From contig NZ_SLZG01000005.1 in assembly GCF_004341625.1 (NCBI RefSeq), forward strand, positions 62,001 through 126,000: 64,000 nucleotides of DNA, given 5' to 3'. Shown here one piece after another: positions 34,560 to 45,178 of this stretch; within the stretch, counting starts at the first letter, position 1, and each line of letters opens with the position of its first letter. The notes beneath the pieces are model-generated. The model was not told the DNA's origin. It did no database searches and worked only from the letters and a program-made list of their open reading frames with translations. The position numbers and the translations under genes were made by a program. The stretch comes from Rhizobium sp. BK376 (GTDB lineage: Bacteria; Pseudomonadota; Alphaproteobacteria; Rhizobiales; Rhizobiaceae).

Positions 34560-35423
34560 TCAATCGCCGAGGAGCTGGCGGTCGTCGCCGTCGCGGTTGC
34601 GCACCAGTTCCTCCTTGATGCTGCGCAGCGACTTGAACGCCCTGTTGCGATCGGCATAGGCGACCATGTTGGCGAGGATGTCGATTGCGGCAAGATAGGC
34701 GTAACGGGTCGAGGTCGGGCGGAAGATGTTCTTGCCCTCTGGCATCTCGATTGCAATCACCAGATCCGCCGCTGTCGCCACCGGTGAACCGTTCTGCGTC
34801 ATCACGATCGTCGGGATAGCGCGCTGCCGCAAAAGCTCCAGGCAATGGACGAGGCCCATATCCCGGCCGGTGTAGGAGGAACCGAAGATCACTGTGCCCG
34901 GCTGCGCCGCGGCCGAGATCATGAGGTTCATATTGTGGTCGTTGGATGCATTGATATGGCAGCCGAGGCGGAACAGGCGGTTGTGCAACTCGTTGACGAT
35001 CATCGCCGAATTGCCGCTGGCGCCGAAGGCCTGGATGAAATCGGCTGCCCTGAGCATCTGCGCCGCCTTTTCGATGACCGCCAGATCAAGCTGGCGATGC
35101 ACTTCAAAGAGAGCGTTCTGCGCCTTGGAGATGATATCGTGGGCGACCTCCTCGGCAGTCGCCGTCGGTGCCTCAGGCTTCAGGTAGCGCAAGCCGATAT
35201 AGGCCATCTTGGCAAGCTGAACCTTGAAGTCGGAATAGCCCTGGCAGCCCAGCCGCCGGCAGAAGCGGGTAACGGTCGGCGGGGAAACTCCCGCTCGCTC
35301 GGCCAGCTCTATGATCGACGAGTTGACGACGAAATCCACATTTTCCAACGCGAATTGCGCAAGCTTGGCTTCGAGGCTCGAAAGCCTGCCGCCTTCGTCG
35401 GAAAGGGCGTGAAACAGATCCAT
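34560..35423 (-). CDS. MurR/RpiR-family transcriptional regulator
   Basis: 287 residues. The N-terminal HTH-6 domain is LSSLEAKLAQFALENVDFVVNSSIIELAERAGVSPPTVTRFCRRLGCQGYSDFKVQL, followed by a SIS sugar-isomerase domain (about residues 120-260: FGASGNSAMIVNELHNRLFRLG, GTVIFGSSYTGRDMGLVHCLELL). The SIS domain normally binds a phosphosugar or related ligand. It is divergent from the D-threonine-aldolase-like gene. A palindrome TGAAA-N5-TTTCA lies in the shared region, and related 15-mers occur before the M81 peptidase, so it probably controls the whole 35.6-44.4 kb set. Ligand unknown. Confidence 0.92.
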   Translation of the reverse strand: MDLFHALSDEGGRLSSLEAKLAQFALENVDFVVNSSIIELAERAGVSPPTVTRFCRRLGCQGYSDFKVQLAKMAYIGLRYLKPEAPTATAEEVAHDIISKAQNALFEVHRQLDLAVIEKAAQMLRAADFIQAFGASGNSAMIVNELHNRLFRLGCHINASNDHNMNLMISAAAQPGTVIFGSSYTGRDMGLVHCLELLRQRAIPTIVMTQNGSPVATAADLVIAIEMPEGKNIFRPTSTRYAYLAAIDILANMVAYADRNRAFKSLRSIKEELVRNRDGDDRQLLGD

Positions 35424-35470
35424 TCGGTCTTCCCCTCACATTGCCTGAGCCAGAAAAATGCATCTACCAA

Positions 35471-35485
35471 TGAAAATGAATTTCA
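35471..35485. promoter_or_regulatory. RpiR operator candidate (TGAAA-ATGAA-TTTCA)
   Basis: A perfect 5-bp-arm palindrome, extended by CCA/TGG on the outside, in the 192-bp divergent region between the rpiR gene and the D-threonine-aldolase-like gene. It matches the 15-mers at 36963 and 37035 at 12 of 15 positions. Confidence 0.6.
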
Positions 35486-35615
35486 CTGGATCGTATTTTG
35501 ATAGCATAATGCGGACAAGCATCAACGAAACTAGCCGTCCCCGCGAAAATAAAAGCAATTCCCCTCTGTGCCCGAGTTCCTGCGAAGGCGCATTCTCCCT
35601 TAATGAGGTTTCATC

Positions 35616-36704
35616 ATGAATTATCCGTGGCCCGAAGCCGGAACGCCCCTCGACCAGGTCGCAACCCCGATGCCTGTCATCGACGAAAGCCGGCTTGCTG
35701 CCAATATTGCCCGCGTGCAGGCCTATTGCGACACCCATGGCAAGCGCTTCCGACCGCATATCAAGACCCACAAGATCGCGGCGATCGCGCGCCAGCAGTT
35801 GGAAGCCGGCGCGGTTGGTATCAACTGCCAGAAGGTGACCGAGGCGGAAGTTTTCGCCGATGCGGGCTTCGACGACATCCTGATCACCTACAACATTCTC
35901 GGTGCGGCGAAGCTCGCCCGGTTGAAGGCACTGAACGCTAGAGTGGCAAAGCTCGCCGTGGTGGCCGATAGCGACGTCACTGTTGCAGGGCTCGCCGCGA
36001 CCTTTGGGGCCGACCGGCCGCTCACCGTGCTGGTCGAATGCGACACCGGGGGCAAGCGCTGCGGCGTGCAGACGCCGGAGGTGGCGGTAGCGCTTGCCGA
36101 GAAGATCGCGGCGGCACCCGGCCTGCGTTTCGGCGGCATCCTCACCTATCCGGCAATCGGCGGCGCGGAATCGGTCGAGCATTTCATGGCCCGCACGATG
36201 AGGCTCCTGGCGGACAAAGGTATAGATTGCCCGGTCCGCTCCAGCGGTGGTTCGCCGGATCTCTTTGCCGCGCATCTCGTGCCGTCTGCCACCGAACATC
36301 GCGCTGGCACCTATGTCTACAACGACCGCAGCATGGTTCGCGCCGGCCATTGCACGGCGGGTGACCTTGCCATGCACATCCTGGCAACAGTGGTGTCGCG
36401 CCCGGCCCCGGATCGCGCCGTTCTGGATTGCGGCTCGAAGGCCCTGACATCCGACCTGCTCGGCTTCACGGACTACGGCACGATCGACGGCTTCGAGAGC
36501 GCACGTATCGTGTCGCTCTCGGAGGAGCATGCCGTTGTCGATCTCAAGGATTGCATAAAGCCGTTCCCGGAGATCGGCGCGATGGTGAAGATCGTGCCGA
36601 ACCATACCTGCGTCGTTACCAATCTTTTCGATCACATGGTGTTCCACCGTGATGGGATCGTCACGCGGGTCGAGAAAGTCGATGCGCGCGGAACGGTCTG
36701 GTAA
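35616..36704 (+). CDS. D-threonine aldolase / D-serine dehydratase-like PLP enzyme
   Basis: 362 residues of the alanine-racemase-fold D-TA/DSD family. The PLP lysine lies in FRPHIKTHK; the GVQTPE and TYPAIGG segments and SSGGSPDL phosphate loop follow. The C-terminal Zn-site region is VPNHTCVVTNLFDHMVF, with His and Cys as in DSD1/D-TA. It acts on D-beta-hydroxy amino acids, either cleaving to glycine and aldehyde or dehydrating D-serine. GAGG precedes ATG 35616. The genes that follow (MlrC, Dpp, RidA) indicate uptake and breakdown of peptides with unusual or D-residues. Confidence 0.85.
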   Translation: MNYPWPEAGTPLDQVATPMPVIDESRLAANIARVQAYCDTHGKRFRPHIKTHKIAAIARQQLEAGAVGINCQKVTEAEVFADAGFDDILITYNILGAAKLARLKALNARVAKLAVVADSDVTVAGLAATFGADRPLTVLVECDTGGKRCGVQTPEVAVALAEKIAAAPGLRFGGILTYPAIGGAESVEHFMARTMRLLADKGIDCPVRSSGGSPDLFAAHLVPSATEHRAGTYVYNDRSMVRAGHCTAGDLAMHILATVVSRPAPDRAVLDCGSKALTSDLLGFTDYGTIDGFESARIVSLSEEHAVVDLKDCIKPFPEIGAMVKIVPNHTCVVTNLFDHMVFHRDGIVTRVEKVDARGTVW

Positions 36705-36786
36705 GCGACCGTCCTGAAAATTTTTGTCGCATCGAGTTAGCGGATAATGGCCGCAGCAGGGCGGCTTTCTTGGCATCATGAAAATC

Positions 36787-36812
36787 GGGCGCCTCGGAGG
36801 GGCGCCCTTTTT
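36787..36812 (+). terminator. Rho-independent terminator after the D-threonine-aldolase-like gene
   Basis: A 7-bp perfect G+C stem GGGCGCC / GGCGCCC with a 7-nt loop, followed by five T. It separates the PLP-enzyme transcript from the M81-dpp operon. Confidence 0.85.
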
Positions 36813-36962
36813 CATGTCGAGCGGCCGCCCGTCGCCTTCAGACGCGCAGCTTGCCGCGCCGGAAGGTTTTGATTCCAAAATGCAAAGCGGCGCCCGATGT
36901 CGTCGGCGAAGCTTTTCGTTGTATTGCTTCGACGTGAAAATTTGCCCTCATTTTCGCAATTT

Positions 36963-36977
36963 AGAAAATAAATTACA
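36963..36977. promoter_or_regulatory. RpiR operator candidate, upstream copy
   Basis: AGAAAATAAATTACA, identical to the copy at 37035-37049, 72 nt apart. It is 12/15 identical to the palindrome beside the rpiR gene. The spacing of about seven helical turns would allow looping between two bound dimers. Confidence 0.6.
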
Positions 36978-37004
36978 TACTTTGGCGCAAAATCTGAAAA
37001 TACG

Positions 37005-37032
37005 TTGACTTTTGCGCGATTTTACGCATTAT
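37005..37032 (+). promoter_or_regulatory. Sigma-70-type promoter candidate for the M81-dpp operon
   Basis: -35 TTGACT (37005-37010), 16-nt spacer, -10 CATTAT (37027-37032). The downstream operator copy begins at 37035, so a bound regulator would cover the start point. The remaining leader to 37243 shows no gene. Confidence 0.5.
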
Positions 37033-37034
37033 GA

Positions 37035-37049
37035 AGAAAATAAATTACA
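37035..37049. promoter_or_regulatory. RpiR operator candidate, promoter-proximal copy
   Basis: Identical 15-mer AGAAAATAAATTACA immediately downstream of the putative -10 element, a placement expected for repression. Confidence 0.6.
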
Positions 37050-37243
37050 CCGAAACGGTGAATGGGTGAACTGAGGGAAACGGGAAATCAGATTTCTTAA
37101 GAGCGACGCGGCAGCCGTAAGAACGGTGATGTCCAAGAGGCGCTCCGGCAACCAAGAACGCAATTCAAGACAATAGCGGCGACAGCGATCGGCTCTGACC
37201 AGTTTGGCGGCCGCGAGAACTGACGCTTGCTCGGGTAACAGAC

Positions 37244-38725
37244 ATGCGCATTTTCACCGCCTCGCTGGCGACTGAGACAAACACTTTCTCACCCGTCCCG
37301 ACGGATATGAATGCCTTCAAGGCGGCGTTTTATGCCGGGCCGGGCGAGCATCCGGATACGCCGACGCTCTGCTCTTCCGTCGTGCCGATCCTGCGCCGCC
37401 GCGGCAAGGCGGAAGGCTTTACCGTCATCGAGGGCACGTCCTGCTGGGCGGAGCCGGCCGGGCTGATCCAGCGCAAGACCTATGAGACTTTGCGCGACCA
37501 GATCCTTGCGGAGCTGAAAGCAGCCCTTCCGGTCGATGGTGTGGTGCTTGGTCTCCATGGCGCCATGGCGGCCCAGGGTTATGACGATCCGGAAGGCGAT
37601 TTCCTCTCCCGCGCCCGCGAGATCGTCGGTCCGAAAGTGCTGATTGCCGCGGAATTCGACCCCCACAGCCACCTGACGGCACTGCGTGTCGCCAATCTCG
37701 ACCTCATGGCGGCTTTCCTTGAATTCCCGCATACGGATTTCGAACAGCGCGGCGAGCATGTCGTGGAGCTGGCGCTGCAGGCGCTCAGGGGCAAGATCAA
37801 GCCGGTGATCTCCACCTTCGATTGCCGGATGATCACCATCTTCCCGACGAGCCGCGAGCCGATGCGGTCGTTCGTCGACCGCATGCAGGCAATGGAGGGC
37901 AAGGACGGCATCCTGTCTGCCTCCGTCATCCACGGCTTCATGGCCGGTGACCTGCCCGACATGGGCACCCGCATCGTCGTCGTGACCGACAACGACAGAG
38001 CCAAGGGCGACGCGCTGGCTGCTGCACTCGGCCGCGAACTCTACGGCCTTCGCAAGGAGACCGCGATGCCGATGTTCGATACCGAGGCCGGCCTCGACCG
38101 GGCCATGGCGATCCGCGCGGCGCATCCTGAAAAGCCGGTGACAATCGCCGATGTCTGGGACAATCCCGGCGGCGGCGTCGCGGGCGACGCGACCCACATC
38201 CTGCGCCGGATGATGGAGCGCGGCATGGACGATTTCGTCGTCGCAACCATCTGGGATCCCATCGCCGTTACCTTCTGCCATGCGGCCGGAGAAGGCGCGG
38301 AACTCAGCCTGCGTGTCGGCGGCAAGTCGAGCCCCGAGGGCGGCAATCCCCTCGACCTACGCGCCACGGTAGAGCGCGTTTTCGATGCCGGCTGGCAGAG
38401 TTTCCGCAACAGCCGTGTGACGCTCGGCAGCACCGCCGTCATCCGTCCGGTCGGCACCAATATCGATATCGTGCTGATCACCAGCCGCACCCAGACCTAC
38501 GAGCCGGACATCTTCACCAATCAGGGTGTCGATTTCGCCGGCAAATCGTTCATGCTGGTCAAGTCGACCAACCATTTCCATGCGGGCTTTCAGCCGGTCT
38601 CGTCAGAAATCGTCTATATCGCCGCACCGACCTCCTATCCCACCAATCCCGCAACGACGCCCTATCGCAAGGCGAGCCTTGAGCTCTGGCCGCGCGTTGC
38701 CGATCCGCTGGGGCTGGACACCTGA
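37244..38725 (+). CDS. M81-family metallopeptidase (MlrC-like)
   Basis: 493 residues, the usual length for MlrC. It begins MRIFTASLATETNTFSPVPTD, the conserved N-terminus, with zinc-site features in LHGAMAAQGYDDPEGDF and AAEFDPHSHLT, a C-terminal domain with DVWDNPGGGVAGDATHILRRM, and the late VKSTNHFHAGFQP motif. MlrC of Sphingomonads cleaves linearised microcystin and its Adda-containing tetrapeptide, while most homologues beside Dpp genes are presumed peptidases for unusual peptides. It opens the operon with the Dpp importer; its leader carries two RpiR operator candidates. Confidence 0.9.
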   Translation: MRIFTASLATETNTFSPVPTDMNAFKAAFYAGPGEHPDTPTLCSSVVPILRRRGKAEGFTVIEGTSCWAEPAGLIQRKTYETLRDQILAELKAALPVDGVVLGLHGAMAAQGYDDPEGDFLSRAREIVGPKVLIAAEFDPHSHLTALRVANLDLMAAFLEFPHTDFEQRGEHVVELALQALRGKIKPVISTFDCRMITIFPTSREPMRSFVDRMQAMEGKDGILSASVIHGFMAGDLPDMGTRIVVVTDNDRAKGDALAAALGRELYGLRKETAMPMFDTEAGLDRAMAIRAAHPEKPVTIADVWDNPGGGVAGDATHILRRMMERGMDDFVVATIWDPIAVTFCHAAGEGAELSLRVGGKSSPEGGNPLDLRATVERVFDAGWQSFRNSRVTLGSTAVIRPVGTNIDIVLITSRTQTYEPDIFTNQGVDFAGKSFMLVKSTNHFHAGFQPVSSEIVYIAAPTSYPTNPATTPYRKASLELWPRVADPLGLDT

Positions 38726-38814
38726 ATACCCGGCCGGACGGAAAGCCGGCCGAATTCATTGAACAAGATAGAAACGGAACTCCGTCAGCAACTGACAACA
38801 ACAAGGGAACTGAG

Positions 38815-40332
38815 ATGAAGAAGAGTATATTCGTTCTGATGACGCTGGCGGCACTTGCCGGCACCAGCAGCCTGGCTCTCGCCCAGGCAAGCGATGGTGT
38901 CCTCACCGTGGCAACGATCGGCGAGCCGCCGACCCTCGATGTCATGCAGACGCCGACCGATATCGTGCTGACCATCGATCAGCACATTTTCGAAACGCTC
39001 TACACCTATGACGCCCAGTGGAAGTCCGTGCCGCTGCTCGCTGCAGCCATGCCTACGATTTCCGCGGATGGCCTGACCTACCGCATTCCGCTGCGCGAAG
39101 GCGTCAAGTTCCATGACGGCAGCGATTTTGATGCCAAGGACGTGACCGCCTCGCTGAAGCGCTGGATGGCGATCAACTCCAAGGGCAAGCAGGTCGCAGA
39201 CATCGTTGCGAGCATGACGGAAGACGGGGACCATGCGGTCATCATCAAGCTGAAGTCGCGCTATGCGCCGCTGCTCGCGACCCTCTCCCAGGCTTCGGTC
39301 ATCATGCCGTCCGAAAAGGTCGCCGACACCCTGACCGAGTTCGTCGGCACCGGCCCTTATATGCTGAAGGAGCGCAAGCCCGACCAGTACACCCAACTTG
39401 TCCGCTTCGATGGCTACAAGTCGCCCGACGGCGCGCCGAACAATTACGCCGGCAAGCGCGAGGCGATCGCCAAGGAAATCCGTTTTGTTCCGGTTCCTGA
39501 CGCCAATACCCGCGTCGAGGGCCTGATCTCCGGACAGTTCGATTATGCCGACTCGCTGCCGGTCAGCGCCTATGATCGCGTCGAAAAGAGCGGCAATGCC
39601 AAGCCCGTCATCTTCAAGGACGCCGGCTGGGCCTCGCTCAACATGAACATGAAGCAGGGCCTGCTGACCAACAAGGCTCTTCGCCAGGCCGTGCAGGCTG
39701 CTCTGAACCCGAACGACATGATGCTGGCCGCCTTCTCCGACGACCGCTTCTTCAGCGTCGACGCCTCGATCTTTCCGAAGGGCTCCTTCTGGCACACCGA
39801 AGCCGGCGTTGCGCGCTATGGCGAAGGCGATCCGGAAGCCGCTGCCAAGCTGCTGAAGGAAGGTGGCTACAACGGCCAGCCGCTGCGCCTCTTGACCAGC
39901 CGCCAGTACGAGTTCCACTACAAGATCGGTGAGGTCGCCAAGGCCTATCTCGAAGCCGCCGGCTTCAAGGTCGACATGCAGGTGGTGGACTGGGCGACAC
40001 TGACCACCCGCCGCGCCGACCCGAAGGAATGGGACATCTTCATCACCCATTCCAACTTCCCGGGCGATCCGACCACGATCAACACGATCACCGACGCCTA
40101 TCCGGGCTGGTACGTTTCGGATCAGAAGACCAAAGCCGTTGCCGCCTACATGAATGCGACGACCGACGATGCCGAGAAGACGGCCTGGGACGGCATCCAG
40201 ACGGTCATCTACGACGACGCGCCGCTCTACAAGGTCGGCAACTTCAATGCAGTTTCGGGTCTTGCGAACGGCGTTTCCGGCTATGACCCCACCTACTGGC
40301 CGCATTTCTGGAACGTGACGCCAAAGAAGTAA
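38815..40332 (+). CDS. Dipeptide/oligopeptide ABC transporter substrate-binding protein (DppA family)
   Basis: 505 residues with a cleavable signal peptide (MKKSIFVLMTLAALAGTSSLALA, cut near residue 23). The SBP_bac_5 fold signatures include TYRIPLREGVKFHDGSDFDAKDVTASLKRWM and ALNPNDMMLAAFSDD. It binds a peptide in the periplasm and delivers it to the DppBC-like permease. It lies 89 nt after the M81 gene, in the order A-B-C-DF. Ligand unknown. Confidence 0.92.
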   Translation: MKKSIFVLMTLAALAGTSSLALAQASDGVLTVATIGEPPTLDVMQTPTDIVLTIDQHIFETLYTYDAQWKSVPLLAAAMPTISADGLTYRIPLREGVKFHDGSDFDAKDVTASLKRWMAINSKGKQVADIVASMTEDGDHAVIIKLKSRYAPLLATLSQASVIMPSEKVADTLTEFVGTGPYMLKERKPDQYTQLVRFDGYKSPDGAPNNYAGKREAIAKEIRFVPVPDANTRVEGLISGQFDYADSLPVSAYDRVEKSGNAKPVIFKDAGWASLNMNMKQGLLTNKALRQAVQAALNPNDMMLAAFSDDRFFSVDASIFPKGSFWHTEAGVARYGEGDPEAAAKLLKEGGYNGQPLRLLTSRQYEFHYKIGEVAKAYLEAAGFKVDMQVVDWATLTTRRADPKEWDIFITHSNFPGDPTTINTITDAYPGWYVSDQKTKAVAAYMNATTDDAEKTAWDGIQTVIYDDAPLYKVGNFNAVSGLANGVSGYDPTYWPHFWNVTPKK

Positions 40333-40342
40333 GGGACTGACG

Positions 40343-41293
40343 ATGGCACCGATCGCTGGGGCACTTTTAAAACGACTGGGGGGCATGGTCATCGTGCTCG
40401 CCCTTGTCGTGACGGTGGTTTTCGTCATCGTCCGAGTGACGCCCGGCGATCCTGCCGCCGTCATGCTGGGGTCGGATGCGACCCCGGCAGACATTGCGCA
40501 ATTGCGCGCCAAGATGGGGCTCGATGCGCCGTTGATCGTCCAATATGGCCAGTTCGTGCTGGGCATACTTCGGGGCGATCTCGGCCAGTCGATTTTCCTC
40601 AACCAGCCGGTCACGCAGGCGCTCGCCTCGCGTGCCGAGCCTACTTTCTTCCTGACCCTGTTCTCGATCCTGATCGCGGTCGCTATCGCGCTGCCGGTCG
40701 GGATCCTGTCGGCCGTCAAGCGCGGCACTCTTTTCGACCAGGTGGTCGTGACGCTGACCATGGTCGCGGCAAGCGTGCCGAGCTTCTGGCTCGGCCTGAT
40801 GCTGATCCAGATCTTCGCCGTCGGCCAGGGCTGGTTCCCGGCTTCCGGTTATGGCGGTCCCGAAACGCCGTTCCTGGAACGGCTGGACCATCTCGTTCTT
40901 CCGGCGGCCGCGCTCGGCATCGTCAATTCGGCGCTGATCACGCGCTTCACCCGAGCCGCGATGCTGGACGTCCTCGGCGATGACTATGTCCGCACGGCGC
41001 GCGCCAAGGGCGCGGGCGAAGGTCGCGTCATCCTCAAGCATGCGCTCAAGAATGCGCTGATCCCGATCATCACCGTCATCGGCCTTTCGGTCGCCATGCT
41101 GGTCGCCGGCGCAGTGGTGACGGAAACGGTTTTCGGCCTGCCCGGCGTGGGCAACCTCGTCGTGTCAGCCGTTCTGCGTCGTGACTATCCGGTCATCCAG
41201 GGCGCGCTGCTTGTCATTGCCGCCATCTACGTGCTCATCAATTTCGTCGTCGACATGCTCTATATTCTCGTTGATCCCAGGGTGCGCCTATGA
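40343..41293 (+). CDS. Peptide ABC transporter permease DppB family
   Basis: 316 residues with six membrane segments. The typical start is followed by VVFVIVRVTPGDPAAVMLGSDATPADIAQLRAKMGLD, then the permease EAA loop region DDYVRTARAKGAGEGRVILKHALKNALIPIITVIG and the end DMLYILVDPRVRL. It forms the heterodimeric inner-membrane channel with the following gene, overlapping its start by 4 nt. Confidence 0.93.
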   Translation: MAPIAGALLKRLGGMVIVLALVVTVVFVIVRVTPGDPAAVMLGSDATPADIAQLRAKMGLDAPLIVQYGQFVLGILRGDLGQSIFLNQPVTQALASRAEPTFFLTLFSILIAVAIALPVGILSAVKRGTLFDQVVVTLTMVAASVPSFWLGLMLIQIFAVGQGWFPASGYGGPETPFLERLDHLVLPAAALGIVNSALITRFTRAAMLDVLGDDYVRTARAKGAGEGRVILKHALKNALIPIITVIGLSVAMLVAGAVVTETVFGLPGVGNLVVSAVLRRDYPVIQGALLVIAAIYVLINFVVDMLYILVDPRVRL

Positions 41294-42153
41294 CCACCAT
41301 GGCCTCCGTTTCCATGCCCTTCGCATCGAGCCTCCGGCGCCTGTTCGGCAATCGCGCAATCTTGTTTGGTGCGGTCATCCTGCTGATCGTCTTGCTTGCG
41401 GCAATCTTCGCGCCCTGGATCGCACCCTACGCGCCGAACAAGCTTTCGATCGTCAACAAGCTCAAGCCGCCGTCGATGCCCCATCTCTTCGGCACGGATG
41501 AGTTCGGTCGCGATATCTTCTCCCGCGCCATCTTCGCCGGACGGGTTTCGTTGCTCGTCAGCCTCGGCGTCGTGATCATCTCGTCCGTGCTCGGCGTGAT
41601 CCTCGGCGTTGCCGCCGGCTTTTTCCGCAGCCTCGATGCGCCGATCTCGCGCCTGCTCGATGCGATGATGTCCTTCCCTGATATCCTGCTTGCGATTGCA
41701 CTCGTCGCAGCGCTTGGGCCATCGGTTTCGACCGTCATTCTGGCGCTCGGCATCACCTATGCGCCTCGGCTTGCCCGCATCGTGCGCGGCTCGACGCTGG
41801 TGCTGCGCGAATTGCCCTACATCGAGGCGGCCATCGCCATGGGCCTGCCAACCTGGCAGATCCTGCTCCGCCACGTGCTGCTCAACCTTGCTTCGCCGAT
41901 CCTCGTGCAGGCGACCTTCGTCTTCGCCTCGGCCATGCTGGCGGAAGCAAGCCTTTCCTTCCTCGGCGTCGGCGTTTCCACTGACATGCCGACCTGGGGC
42001 ACGATGCTGGCCTCCGGCCGCGAATATATGGACAACGCCCCGTGGCTGATGGTGTTTCCGGGCCTCGCCATCGTGCTCTCGGTTCTCTCCCTGCAATTGC
42101 TGGGCGACGGCCTGCGCGATCTCGTCGATCCCCGCCTTGCCAAGGAAAGCTGA
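41290..42153 (+). CDS. Peptide ABC transporter permease DppC family
   Basis: 287 residues with six membrane segments. The conserved LFGTDEFGRDIFSRAIFAGRVSL N-terminal block, the EAA loop YIEAAIAMGLPTWQILLRHVLLNLASPILVQATFVFASAMLAEASLSFLGVG and the end GDGLRDLVDPRL are typical of DppC. It begins inside the dppB stop codon (ATGA overlap) and its stop is 1 nt before the ATPase start. Confidence 0.93.
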   Translation: MTTMASVSMPFASSLRRLFGNRAILFGAVILLIVLLAAIFAPWIAPYAPNKLSIVNKLKPPSMPHLFGTDEFGRDIFSRAIFAGRVSLLVSLGVVIISSVLGVILGVAAGFFRSLDAPISRLLDAMMSFPDILLAIALVAALGPSVSTVILALGITYAPRLARIVRGSTLVLRELPYIEAAIAMGLPTWQILLRHVLLNLASPILVQATFVFASAMLAEASLSFLGVGVSTDMPTWGTMLASGREYMDNAPWLMVFPGLAIVLSVLSLQLLGDGLRDLVDPRLAKES

Positions 42154-42154
42154 C

Positions 42155-43960
<1,806 letters not shown>

Positions 43961-44005
43961 AACGCGTCAAACGCTCCTAGCCATTTTGAATAGAAAGACA
44001 GTCTC

Positions 44006-44401
44006 ATGAGCAGCAAGAAACTCATCCGTTACGACGTGGCCGACAACCAGGCTGGCGGCCAGCGCCGCCCCTTCGCCAAGGCGGTTCGCGCCGGCGACAT
44101 GGTCTATGTGTCGGGCCAGGTGCCCACAGTCGACGGCGAAGTCATAGTCGGCAATATCGTCGCCCAGACCGAGCAGGTGATCGCCAATATCAAGTCCGTG
44201 CTGGCGCTCGCCGACTGCACGCTCGAGGATGTCGTCAAGGTCAATGTGTGGCTCGACGATGCCCGCGATTTCTCGAGCTTCAACGCCGTGTTCCAAAAGC
44301 ATTTCATCGATCATCCGCCGGCCCGCTCCACTGTCCAGTCGCCGATGATGGTCGACGTCAAGGTCGAAATGGACGTGATCGCCTACAAGCCCTTGGATTG
44401 A
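44006..44401 (+). CDS. RidA-family protein (enamine/imine deaminase)
   Basis: 131 residues. The YjgF/YER057c/UK114 pattern is visible: GDMVYVSGQVPTVDGEVIVGNIVAQTEQVIANIKSVL, LEDVVKVNVWLDDARDFSSFNAVFQKHF, and the Arg-containing PPARSTVQSPMMVDVKVEMDVIAY with the substrate-binding Arg. RidA hydrolyses reactive enamines formed by PLP dehydratases, which suits the D-serine/threonine-type PLP enzyme in the same island. It is 45 nt after the ATPase gene and ends the operon at a hairpin with a T-run. Confidence 0.9.
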   Translation: MSSKKLIRYDVADNQAGGQRRPFAKAVRAGDMVYVSGQVPTVDGEVIVGNIVAQTEQVIANIKSVLALADCTLEDVVKVNVWLDDARDFSSFNAVFQKHFIDHPPARSTVQSPMMVDVKVEMDVIAYKPLD

Positions 44402-44410
44402 AACGAAAAA

Positions 44411-44435
44411 CGGCGGTTCATAGCCGCCAGTTTTT
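44411..44435 (+). terminator. Rho-independent terminator after ridA
   Basis: A GGCGG / CCGCC stem (44412-44428) with a small loop, followed by AG and five T. It ends the M81-dpp-ridA transcript. Confidence 0.75.
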
Positions 44436-44444
44436 GATAGTACT

Positions 44445-44477
44445 TGCAACCCGGAAAAGCAGCGTTTCCGGGTTGCA
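44445..44477. repeat. Perfect 13-bp inverted repeat between convergent genes
   Basis: TGCAACCCGGAAA (44445-44457), 7-nt loop, TTTCCGGGTTGCA (44465-44477). There is no T-run on either side. It lies 10 nt past the ridA terminator and 42 nt beyond the GST stop on the other strand. It may be a second terminator, an mRNA-stabilising hairpin, or a dispersed palindromic element. Confidence 0.7.
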
Positions 44478-44518
44478 TACCGATCCGGAAGGTCCGCCGC
44501 AGCACATGCGAGCAATCG

Positions 44519-45178
44519 CTAATGCTGCCCCTTCCCGGACTTGTAGCCGGCTTGCTGGGTAGGGTGCGCGTCGGCGAATGCCGGAAGCTCGAAGCAGCGT
44601 TTCCCGAGCGCCGCGACGGAGGGAAACGCCGCGAGATCCATTTCATAAAGATTGGCCATGACGATCTGGCCAGCGATGCAGATGTCAGCAATCGTCGGCG
44701 TGGACCCCAGCGCAAACGGAGCAGGCGGGCGCCGCGTAAGCAACCGCTCGTAGGTCGCAAGCCCTTCCTCCACCCAATGTCTGCACCAGGATTCGATTGC
44801 AGTCGCGTCTGCCTCGAATGCCTTCCCGAGATGTTTGCGGACGCGCGGGACGATAAATGGATGCGAGTCGGCGATCGAAACCAGCGCGAGCGAACGGGCA
44901 TAAGCGCGCTCCTTCGCATCGGCCGGTAGAAGCCGGGGCTCCGGCCAAATGTCGTCGAGATATTCCATGATCGCAAGCGACTGGAATATGCGATGACCGT
45001 CATGAACAAAGGTCGGCACCACATGCTCCGCATTCACGTCGGCATAAGCGGCATCGAACTGGCGTCCGGATAGAATATCGATTTCGATTTCCTCGAAGGG
45101 AAGCTTCTTCAACGAGAGCGCAACGCGGACACGGAATGCCGCATTGGAACGCCAGAAGCCGTAAAGCTGAATGGTCAA
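44519..45178 (-). CDS. Glutathione S-transferase family, maleylacetoacetate isomerase-like (zeta class)
   Basis: 219 residues. The N-terminal thioredoxin-fold domain is LYGFWRSNAAFRVRVALSLK, with VPTFVHDGHRIFQSLAIMEYL (cis-Pro and the Glu-Ser equivalent QS), followed by an all-helical GST C-terminal domain with the N-cap motif region ADICIAGQIVMA. The start is TTG 45178 with AGGAAAGGACC upstream; no ATG fits. Zeta-class enzymes isomerise maleylacetoacetate in tyrosine/homogentisate degradation, but the zeta SSCS signature is altered to RSNAA, so another GST role is possible. Convergent with ridA. Confidence 0.8.
   Translation of the reverse strand: MTIQLYGFWRSNAAFRVRVALSLKKLPFEEIEIDILSGRQFDAAYADVNAEHVVPTFVHDGHRIFQSLAIMEYLDDIWPEPRLLPADAKERAYARSLALVSIADSHPFIVPRVRKHLGKAFEADATAIESWCRHWVEEGLATYERLLTRRPPAPFALGSTPTIADICIAGQIVMANLYEMDLAAFPSVAALGKRCFELPAFADAHPTQQAGYKSGKGQH

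Noticed and set aside
35436..36878. A 480-codon antisense frame over the D-threonine-aldolase-like gene
   Set aside because: Same reasoning; it also reads through the terminator at 36787-36812 and the operator region.
38785..40761. A 658-codon open frame antisense to the DppA-like gene
   Set aside because: It runs opposite a clear binding-protein gene with signal peptide and known fold; composition is the Arg/Gly/Asp-rich type seen in reverse frames of high-GC genes.
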